Below are positions 55,831 to 62,557 of a stretch of 62,557 nucleotides of DNA, one piece after another; position 1 is the first letter of the stretch, and each line of letters opens with the position of its first letter. Origin of the DNA: DAIDHZ01 sp965370365 (lineage in GTDB: Bacteria; Chlamydiota; Chlamydiia; Chlamydiales; SM23-39); NCBI GenBank assembly GCA_965370365.1, contig CBDUSP010000001.1, positions 1 to 62,557 of the forward strand, in the 5' to 3' direction. The notes beneath the pieces were generated by a model that saw nothing but the letters and a program-made list of their open reading frames with translations, was not told where the DNA came from and searched no databases. The position numbers were made by a program, and so were the translations under genes.

Positions 55831-58800
55831 ATTTTTCAGTTCGACAGTAATGAGAGTTTCCCAAAGCGCGAGGAAAAAATCCTCCGCCTTTGGCAAGAAA
55901 GAAAGATTTTTGAGCGCTCTATGGAGAAGAGTAAGGATTCTCCCCTCTTTTCCTTTTATGATGGTCCCCCTTTTGCAACAGGCCTCCCCCACTATGGGCA
56001 CCTTCTTGCAGGAACCATCAAAGACGTAATTCCAAGATACAAGACGATGAAGGGATACCATGTCCCAAGGCGCTTTGGCTGGGACTGTCATGGCCTTCCC
56101 GTCGAAAATGAGATCGAAAAAGCAAAGGAGCTTTCTGGTGCCTCAGCAATTGAGAGCTTTGGGATTGGCGCCTTTAACGAGGAGTGTCGCAGCATCGTTT
56201 TAAGATATACCTCCGAGTGGGGAAAAACGGTAAAACGCCTCGGGCGCTGGGTTGATTTTGATAAGACCTACAAGACGATGGATCCCTCCTTTATGGAAAG
56301 CGTCTGGTGGGTCTTTAAAGAGCTTTTTGACAAGGGGCTGATCTATGAAGGATTCAAGGTCATGCCCTTTTCAATGAAGCTCGGCACTCCCCTATCAAAT
56401 TTCGAAGCGAACTTAAACTACCAAGACGTCGATGATCCATCGATCACGGTGGCTTTTAAGAAGACAGACGAGCCAGATACTTTTTTCCTTGCTTGGACGA
56501 CAACCCCTTGGACCCTTCCCTCGAATCTTGCACTCATGGTCTCTCCAGATGCCGAGTATGTAAAAATCAAAGATCTCAAAACGGGCAGACAGTATATCCT
56601 CGGGAAAGCGCGGGTTTCAGCGCACTTCAAGGAAGAGTACGAAGTTGTTAAGACGTACTTAGGAAAAGACCTTGCAGGGGCAACATATGAGCCGCTCTTT
56701 CCTTTTTTTAAGGAAACAGATGCTTTTCGCATTCTTTTAGAAGAGACGGTCTCAACAGAAGATGGAACGGGAATTGTTCATGCGGCGCCTGCATTTGGCG
56801 AGCTCGACTTCTTTGTCTGCAAACGAGAAAACATCGAACCTGTTTGCCCTGTTGATTCCAATGGACGCTTTACATTTGAAGTTCCACCGTATGAGGGAGT
56901 GCTCGTAAAAGAAGCAGACAAGGAAATCATAAAAGCTCTTAAAGCAGACGGCTCTTTATTTCGTCAGGCGACCATTCGCCATCGATACCCTTTTTGTTGG
57001 CGCTCTGACACTCCGCTGATCTACAAAACCGTTCGAACATGGTTTGTAAATGTCGAAAAGATTAAGCAAGACTTGCTTGACGCCAACGAAGAAATAACCT
57101 GGATGCCAGGGCACCTTAAGAAAGGAAGATTTGGCAAGTGGCTTGAAAATGCAAGAGACTGGTCTATCAGCCGTAATCGCTACTGGGGAACGCCGATGCC
57201 CATCTGGAGAAGCGAGGAGGGGGATCTTCACGTTATCAGTAGTATAAGTGAGCTTGAAAAACTTACTGGCGAAAAAGTTACAGATCTTCATCGTCACTAC
57301 ATTGATGATCTAACGTTCGTTAAAGAAGGACGTACATATAGACGGATTCCTGAAGTGTTTGACTGTTGGTTTGAGTCAGGGTCAATGCCCTATGCCCAGA
57401 ACCACTACCCCTTTGAAGAAAAACAAGCGTTTGAAAAGAGCTTTCCTGCAGATTTCATTGCGGAAGGAATCGATCAGACACGCGGCTGGTTCTATACGCT
57501 GACTGTGCTCTCAAGCGCCCTTTTTAAAAAGCCCGCATTTAAAAATGTAATCGTCAACGGCATTATCTTGGCTGAAGATGGCAACAAAATGTCAAAGAGG
57601 CTCAAAAACTATCCTGATCCCGAGATTTTGATAAATGAGGTGGGTGCTGATGCAATTCGCCTTTATATGCTCGGCAGCCCTGCTGTCCGCGCAGAGGACC
57701 TTCGCTTTTCTAAGCGCGGTGTAGAGCACGTTTTAAGGCAGATCCTCATCCCAATGTGGAACTCGTTTGCCTTCCTCTCTACCTACGCAAAAATCTACAA
57801 GTGGGCGCCTCAAACACTTGAGACAAAACCAAAAGAGCTCATCGATAAGTGGCTACTATCGATTACGCAAAAACTAGTGCTCGATGTAGAAACGGCGATG
57901 GAAGCCTATGACTTGAATAAAGCAGTCGATCCATTTGTCCAGTTCATCGAACAGCTAACCAACTGGTACATTAGACGGTGTCGTGGCAGGTTTTGGGCAG
58001 ATGAGGACACGCAAGATCGTAGAGAGGCTTTTGGAACGCTTTATACTGTGCTTATCGAGCTATCAAAAATTGCGGCCCCCTTTATCCCCTTCTTAAGCGA
58101 GGCGATTTATCAAGAGTTAAAAACAGACAAAATGGCCGATTCGGTCCATTTAACTGAGTTTCCAACGTATAGAGAGAATTTGCGAAACAAAGAACTTGAG
58201 AAAGAAGTAAGTGGCGCACAAAGAGCTGTTAGTCTTGGCCATTCTCTTCGCAAAGAATATAAACTCAAAGTCAGACAGCCTCTTTCAAAGGCCTACCTCA
58301 TCTCTTCAAATGAAGAGCTTCTTGCGTCTTTAAAAAAGCAAGTGAAGCTCATCGCTGATGAATTGAATGTAAAAGAAGTTGAGCTTCTAAATGATGAAAC
58401 AAAATTCGTCCAATTTCTTGCAAAACCAAACTTTCCCGTTCTTGGAAAGAAAATTGGCCCTTTAATGCCTCAGGCGAAAAAAGCGATTGGGGATTTGAGT
58501 AAAGAGCAAACCCAAACGCTCTTTTCTGGAGGAAACATAACCCTGCAAATTGGCGACAGGCAAGTAGAAATCACTCCGAGCGATGTCTCAATTGAGCGCA
58601 AAGTAAAAGAAGGTGTTGCAGCAGGAAACCTTGACGACTTAACTGTTGCTTTAGATACAGCGCTTAATGACGATCTTCTTGAAGAAGGTATGGCCCGAGA
58701 AATCGTTAACAAAATCAATACAATGCGCCGGGAAAAAGACTTTCAGGTGACCGATCGGATCCACATTACAATTGAGACGACAGATAAGGTACAATCTGCA

Positions 58801-58926
58801 TTTTCAAACTATCATGATTACATCGCAGGGGAAGTTCTTGCAGTAGATGTTCAGTTTGCCTCTTGCGAGGGAGATCTCGTAGATCTCAATGGAGAAGAGA
58901 CAAAGATTTTGCTCGCCATTGTATAG
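55831..58926 (+). CDS. ileS: Isoleucyl-tRNA synthetase
   Basis: Class I synthetase for isoleucine with a proofreading domain. HIGH-type motif PHYGHLLAG, editing-domain region TTTPWTLPSN and KMSKR in NKMSKRLKNYP are present, and an anticodon-binding tail follows. The conserved N-terminus (FPKREEKILRLWQERKIFE) lies before the first ATG at 55921. In that frame a TGA at 55819-55821 is followed by GGT GGT CCC ATT, so the best start is the ATT at 55831, seven bases after AGG of AGGTGG. That gives 1031 residues, close to chlamydial IleS. No ATG, GTG or TTG exists upstream in frame. Confidence 0.95.
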   Translation: MFQFDSNESFPKREEKILRLWQERKIFERSMEKSKDSPLFSFYDGPPFATGLPHYGHLLAGTIKDVIPRYKTMKGYHVPRRFGWDCHGLPVENEIEKAKELSGASAIESFGIGAFNEECRSIVLRYTSEWGKTVKRLGRWVDFDKTYKTMDPSFMESVWWVFKELFDKGLIYEGFKVMPFSMKLGTPLSNFEANLNYQDVDDPSITVAFKKTDEPDTFFLAWTTTPWTLPSNLALMVSPDAEYVKIKDLKTGRQYILGKARVSAHFKEEYEVVKTYLGKDLAGATYEPLFPFFKETDAFRILLEETVSTEDGTGIVHAAPAFGELDFFVCKRENIEPVCPVDSNGRFTFEVPPYEGVLVKEADKEIIKALKADGSLFRQATIRHRYPFCWRSDTPLIYKTVRTWFVNVEKIKQDLLDANEEITWMPGHLKKGRFGKWLENARDWSISRNRYWGTPMPIWRSEEGDLHVISSISELEKLTGEKVTDLHRHYIDDLTFVKEGRTYRRIPEVFDCWFESGSMPYAQNHYPFEEKQAFEKSFPADFIAEGIDQTRGWFYTLTVLSSALFKKPAFKNVIVNGIILAEDGNKMSKRLKNYPDPEILINEVGADAIRLYMLGSPAVRAEDLRFSKRGVEHVLRQILIPMWNSFAFLSTYAKIYKWAPQTLETKPKELIDKWLLSITQKLVLDVETAMEAYDLNKAVDPFVQFIEQLTNWYIRRCRGRFWADEDTQDRREAFGTLYTVLIELSKIAAPFIPFLSEAIYQELKTDKMADSVHLTEFPTYRENLRNKELEKEVSGAQRAVSLGHSLRKEYKLKVRQPLSKAYLISSNEELLASLKKQVKLIADELNVKEVELLNDETKFVQFLAKPNFPVLGKKIGPLMPQAKKAIGDLSKEQTQTLFSGGNITLQIGDRQVEITPSDVSIERKVKEGVAAGNLDDLTVALDTALNDDLLEEGMAREIVNKINTMRREKDFQVTDRIHITIETTDKVQSAFSNYHDYIAGEVLAVDVQFASCEGDLVDLNGEETKILLAIV

Positions 58927-58931
58927 GGGTG

Positions 58932-59807
58932 TCAGGATTCATCTACACATCGTAAATGCGTGATCATATCATGAAAAAATTGACTCGACCAGAGATCCAG
59001 TTTACGTTTATCCGCTATAAAAACAGCAATATCTGATTTAGCTAAGTCCCAATTGATCTCATCAATCCTCTTGTGCAACCGTTCGAGCAATTCTTTTTCC
59101 CCAAATTTTTCCTTAATTTGGAGATGTTTTGTTTGCCGCATCCTCTCTCTTAAATGGACCAAATTTACGGGAGTCCCTCTTTGGATATACCAGGCTAAAT
59201 CATACCAGTCTCTTCCCTTAATCCTTCTTTGCCAATTCCGACAAAGAGCGGCATGCATTTTCCCAGCGAAAAGATCAACAGGGGCGTAGGTAGATACATA
59301 AAAAGGAACAGGGTTTTTTATCAGCTTACTTTCCAGCGGTAAATGTGCTAACGGAGGGGTCGTGTCGATTTCAAGTTTGATTTGAATTTTCTGCTCAGGA
59401 TGAATTCCTTTGACCTTTGTTTTTTCATAGATGGATAACATCAAAGAGAATGTGTTTGCTTTCAAAAAAGCAGACCAAATTCCCGTGTCAGAGTTTTTTT
59501 TGCATAGAGCAACATCAAGAGCAAACCCAAAAGCCTCTAATTCACGGTGCATGCCTTCTAAAAAAGGAGTAAAATTAAAATCTGGGTCCGGCTTAAGAAG
59601 AGAGAAATCAAGATCTTCGCTATAACGGTCGAGTCCATATAGGATTCTCAACGCCGTTCCTCCATAAAAAACTGCATGTTCAAAAAATCGATGACGAGCT
59701 AACCCGAGCAGCGCCGTTTGCTGCAAAACCTCTCGCAGTTTATCGACTTGGGGCATTTTATCTGGATAATTTTCCAGCATTTGTTTAATGCTTAAATCGA
59801 GATTCAT
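58932..59807 (-). CDS. AbiEii-type nucleotidyltransferase toxin
   Basis: 291 residues. Nucleotidyltransferase motifs: FYGGTALRILYGLDRYSEDLDFSLL (GG-T-x-L and D-x-D), a Lys/Asp pair at IQIKLEID, and VDLFAGKMHAALCRN with the conserved Lys. It matches the type IV abortive-infection toxin AbiEii, which acts on tRNA 3' ends or related targets. It overlaps the antitoxin by four bases. All catalytic motifs look intact. Confidence 0.88.
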   Translation of the reverse strand: MNLDLSIKQMLENYPDKMPQVDKLREVLQQTALLGLARHRFFEHAVFYGGTALRILYGLDRYSEDLDFSLLKPDPDFNFTPFLEGMHRELEAFGFALDVALCKKNSDTGIWSAFLKANTFSLMLSIYEKTKVKGIHPEQKIQIKLEIDTTPPLAHLPLESKLIKNPVPFYVSTYAPVDLFAGKMHAALCRNWQRRIKGRDWYDLAWYIQRGTPVNLVHLRERMRQTKHLQIKEKFGEKELLERLHKRIDEINWDLAKSDIAVFIADKRKLDLWSSQFFHDMITHLRCVDES

Positions 59808-60427
59808 ATTACACCAACTAAATCCAGTAAATAATTCACGTTTTTCGAGCGATACTGTGAGGCAATTTCTTTTAACAAAACCTTATCTAACTGATAGAAA
59901 CACTCATGACTGATTCTCTTTGACTCTAGCAATTCTTGCTTCAGTTGATCTTTGTTCAAGTTTTTACACGTTTTAAATACTAAGTCAGCCAAGGCTTTTT
60001 CCGGGCTTGCTATTAAAAAACTACCGATAGAATCGGATGCAGGCTTTTGTACAATCCCAATCGAATATCGATTGGAAGATAATCTAAAGTACGTAAAATC
60101 GCCCACAGGGGTGTGGAATTCCTTACTTCTTCCTAAAGCCATACTTGTTATCGTATGCACACGTTCTGGAATCATCCCATAAAAAGATAATGCCCACTCA
60201 AGACTCACGTACGAGGGGCCATAAAGCAAGTTTGCCACTTGCTCGTACGGAATTGTCCCTTCTGAAATTTTACTCGCGATTAAGAAAAATCCATTTTTTA
60301 GGCGAATGAGCTCTCCATTTTTTACCATGCGGGAAATCCATTCTCTGGGCTTGCGATACTCCGCAAGAAGAGTGAGAAGCGTTTGAGCATCCACATACGG
60401 AGTTTTGATTAACCTTAGTATATCCAT
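59804..60427 (-). CDS. AbiEi-type antitoxin and transcriptional repressor
   Basis: 207 residues. N-terminal winged helix (TPYVDAQTLLTLLAEYRK, WISRMVKNGELIRLKNGFFLI), then the AbiEi C-domain with VSLEWALSFYGMIPERV and SPEKALADLVFKT, typical of the family. It blocks the toxin and in known systems binds inverted repeats in its own promoter, which here are present twice upstream. I start at the ATG at 60427 with AAGGTGA before it. Confidence 0.88.
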   Translation of the reverse strand: MDILRLIKTPYVDAQTLLTLLAEYRKPREWISRMVKNGELIRLKNGFFLIASKISEGTIPYEQVANLLYGPSYVSLEWALSFYGMIPERVHTITSMALGRSKEFHTPVGDFTYFRLSSNRYSIGIVQKPASDSIGSFLIASPEKALADLVFKTCKNLNKDQLKQELLESKRISHECFYQLDKVLLKEIASQYRSKNVNYLLDLVGVI

Positions 60428-60450
60428 AACGTCACCTTTTCCCATATGCT

Positions 60451-60483
60451 ACCAGAATACCCATTTTTAGTGGGTATTCTGGT
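60451..60483 (-). promoter_or_regulatory. Operator 1 of the AbiE pair
   Basis: A perfect 13-base inverted repeat, ACCAGAATACCCA and TGGGTATTCTGGT, around the loop TTTTTAG. It lies 23 bases before the antitoxin start. A possible minus-strand promoter (TTGAAA at 60498-60503 and CAGAAT inside this repeat, spacer 16) would be covered by a bound repressor. Confidence 0.8.
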
Positions 60484-60502
60484 TAAAAAATACATGATTT
60501 CA

Positions 60503-60534
60503 ACCAGAATACCCACTAAAAATGGGTATTTCTG
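60503..60534 (-). promoter_or_regulatory. Operator 2 of the AbiE pair
   Basis: ACCAGAATACCCA and TGGGTATTTCTG around CTAAAAA. The loop is the reverse complement of that in operator 1, so the two sites are inverted copies of each other; the right arm here has one extra T. Confidence 0.75.
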
Positions 60535-60569
60535 TAAATTTCTGATAGAAAGAAGAGATGAAAATCGAT

Positions 60570-62435
60570 CTATAACTGAATAGGTTGCTTTTCTTTTCTC
60601 TTTCGAACAAACGTATAAGCCATGGTGAGTAAAGTGGCACTTGTCCACACAAAGAGATTGGGAAAGCCAAAATAGTCCATTGCCGGCTGCAGAGGCCGTC
60701 CCCATCTCTCTCCAAAAGGAGAAAGCAAAAAACTCACACTCCCCTTTAAATTTTCTTCCGGGACAAAGCCAAACTGGCGACTATCGGCACTCATTGCATG
60801 GTTGTCCCCAAGCATGAGATAGCTTTTCTCAGGGATAACAACCCCATATTTTCGAATGAAATCAGCAGATATTGGAGGTCCGTTGTCTTCAAAAGGAAGA
60901 TAAGGATGCGTACTGCTTGAGATCAGCTTTCTCATCGATTCACTCTTTGCAAAGTCAGCTAAAGCGGACTCTCCCTTTTGGAAAATAGGGCTTCCAAGAA
61001 GGTATAAGGCGCCATCGCGAAAATAGGCATAGCGCGATGGGTAGATTTTGCTGTTTTTTTCAGGCTTATACTGATCTAAAAACTCAATCCCTAAATTATA
61101 TAAGCTTTGAACAAAAGCGGGATCCTTTGAGTAGAGGGGATGATCGTGTGACAGCTCTTTTGTGAACCCAAAGCTAAACACTTCAAAAGCCTTCCCATTT
61201 TGGATTTCATAGGTACCATTAGGGACTCCCTCGAGAGTTGGATAATGCTTTGAATAGAAGGGGTGTTTTTCTTCAAACCCAAGACGATAGGCAGAGCCAT
61301 TTTTGACATTGAACCTAGCTGTTGTCATGTTCGATGCGATTAAATCCACGTGCTCTTTATCAAGAGGGATTACGGAGGCGCTTAGCCCTAAGTCTGGGCG
61401 AATACGTCCCATTTCATCGCGAAGCGCGCGCGCTTCTTTTAAACTGGGGTGGTGCGTGAGCTCTAAGTATAAAACGCCAGGGGTCAAGCCCTTTTCAAGA
61501 CTTGGATGCATTGCGTGGAGATCTTTTTTTGTTAAAAGCCTTGCCATTGCATAGTTTTTCATTCCCCAAAGATCGCTATAGTGCGCTAGAGGCTCTCTTC
61601 CATTTTGCCCGATCATCTCCCCACTTATAAAGCCAAAGCTGTTGGTTGAGAGTTTCGCAATGGGAAGATCCATTTGTCGAAAGGTCGAGCTTGATCCACC
61701 TCGTTGAGAAGAGGTATCCACTTTTCCATCAAAATGAATAAATGGAATGTGCTCTAAAGCTGCAGAGTCTTTGATCTCATTTCCGTCGCAGTCAACGCCA
61801 TAGATTTGTCCCCCATAAAAATAGAGAGTATCTCCCGGCTTTCCAATGAGCCTTTTTACAAAGATCTTTTTCCCTGGAAAAACCCCAAAGTAGCGGGTGT
61901 CTGAATCGGGAATGTCCATGTCACCTGTAGACCAAACAACAATACTGCCTCTTTGAACAAGAGTTGGGTCAAATGTAAAGTGAGAAGACTTTAGGGGAAT
62001 ATTTAGCCCGAAATCAGTCTTAGAAACTAAAAGAACATCACTCTCTTTTAGCGTTGGTCGCATCGATCCTGTTGGTATTGTATAAAGCTCAAACCACATG
62101 GTTCGAATGACAACAGCAAAAAGAAGGGCAACCCCGATCGAGACTACAAAATCACGAACTCTTTCAAAAGGACTTTTGGGCATAAATTGCAAAGAGAGCT
62201 TTTTAAGCTCCGCAGAAAGACGCTTTGCTTCAGAGGCATTTTTCTCTACAAGAGCCTCTTTAAGACGCATCAAAACCAAACCAACTTCTTCCCTTGCCTG
62301 AGGAGTTAGCATTTTTTCTTTCCGTCGATAAAGTCGCTCGATTTGGGCGTAGATTTTTCTTGGCTTTCTCAGAACATATAGAAGAGGAACAGTCAACAAA
62401 CCGTCCACTACAGCTGCCAGTAATTCTCCAATCAT
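60570..62435 (-). CDS. lepB: Signal peptidase I, long chlamydial form
   Basis: 621 residues, about twice the usual length. Membrane helices lie at about 5-20 and 95-115. Catalytic Ser is in YTIPTGSMRPT, catalytic Lys in KKIFVKRLIGKPGD, and the C-terminal box is MLGDNHAMSADSRQFG. A 350-residue insertion separates the last two boxes, as in chlamydial LepB. A further helix is near the C-terminus. It removes signal peptides outside the inner membrane. I start at the ATG at 62435 (AGGAG upstream); a TTG at 62531 would add 32 residues. Confidence 0.94.
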   Translation of the reverse strand: MIGELLAAVVDGLLTVPLLYVLRKPRKIYAQIERLYRRKEKMLTPQAREEVGLVLMRLKEALVEKNASEAKRLSAELKKLSLQFMPKSPFERVRDFVVSIGVALLFAVVIRTMWFELYTIPTGSMRPTLKESDVLLVSKTDFGLNIPLKSSHFTFDPTLVQRGSIVVWSTGDMDIPDSDTRYFGVFPGKKIFVKRLIGKPGDTLYFYGGQIYGVDCDGNEIKDSAALEHIPFIHFDGKVDTSSQRGGSSSTFRQMDLPIAKLSTNSFGFISGEMIGQNGREPLAHYSDLWGMKNYAMARLLTKKDLHAMHPSLEKGLTPGVLYLELTHHPSLKEARALRDEMGRIRPDLGLSASVIPLDKEHVDLIASNMTTARFNVKNGSAYRLGFEEKHPFYSKHYPTLEGVPNGTYEIQNGKAFEVFSFGFTKELSHDHPLYSKDPAFVQSLYNLGIEFLDQYKPEKNSKIYPSRYAYFRDGALYLLGSPIFQKGESALADFAKSESMRKLISSSTHPYLPFEDNGPPISADFIRKYGVVIPEKSYLMLGDNHAMSADSRQFGFVPEENLKGSVSFLLSPFGERWGRPLQPAMDYFGFPNLFVWTSATLLTMAYTFVRKRKEKQPIQL

Positions 62436-62557
62436 CCTCCGATTCTCCTGTACTTTAGGTGAATAGAATACTTGCAAAGACTCCTTCCAAGCAAGGAGAA
62501 TGTCTGAAACGAAAGGTTTGCTGTTTCGCAAGCGCGCACTTACAAATTTAAAGTTTC

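Noticed and set aside
56418..57297. Minus-strand frames within ileS
   Set aside because: They are shadows of a fully conserved synthetase.

Overview
The window looks like chromosome from a member of the Chlamydiota outside the classical Chlamydia genus (an environmental, amoeba- or arthropod-associated type). I base this on the gene order smpB-dnaN-recF, ileS next to an unusually long lepB, an infC-rpmI-rplT-pheS block, a NUE-like SET-domain protein, and IleS and LepB sequences that read as chlamydial. No rRNA operon, CRISPR array or complete prophage is visible. All assignments come from reading motifs; nothing was searched against a database.

Layout. 0-4.3 kb: a small repeat-bearing membrane protein, tRNA-Val, a degenerate threonyl-tRNA-synthetase-like protein in the place where thrS often sits, then infC, rpmI, rplT, pheS and tRNA-Ser. 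4.3-9.6 kb: a 49-residue protein, a broken autotransporter, an exported 2-oxoglutarate oxygenase, a HAD hydrolase and two large unrecognised proteins. 9.9-25.05 kb: one dense minus-strand operon of 16 overlapping or abutting genes. It encodes a nucleotide-heptose route (transaldolase, GmhA, HddA, GmhB, HddC-like), sugar oxidation and epimerisation, one glycosyltransferase, a class IV aminotransferase, an FkbM methyltransferase, a NagA-like amidohydrolase and an MsbA-type exporter. The operon is bracketed by a ~135-bp direct repeat made of a transposase tail joined to the start of a SET-domain gene. 25.4-28.5 kb: a dead transposase, the intact SET gene, a RelBE-type toxin-antitoxin pair and a lipoprotein.

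28.5-45.3 kb is mostly core: TerC, SmpB, DnaN, RecF, a cyclophilin, a PiT phosphate permease, a dicarboxylate symporter, an S66 peptidase, a flavoprotein and a cold-shock protein. Exported or membrane-anchored unknowns are mixed in, including a glycosyltransferase with a signal peptide. Large (~170 bp) palindromic elements, at least three copies in two subfamilies, sit between these genes.

45.3-55.3 kb is an accessory region next to ssrA (tmRNA). It carries an Rhs C-terminal toxin fragment with an orphan toxin tip and two candidate immunity genes, a MerR/TipA-type regulator divergent from a VOC-EVE-MarR-aminoglycoside-phosphotransferase operon, a frameshifted TOPRIM primase, lipoproteins and a lysozyme-like protein. 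The DNA just outside the tmRNA 3' end is repeated at 47.3 kb, and a further tRNA/tmRNA-3'-end-like relic lies at 45.4 kb, as expected of integration at ssrA. 55.8-62.5 kb: ileS (apparently starting at AUU), an AbiE-type toxin-antitoxin pair with two palindromic operators, and lepB.
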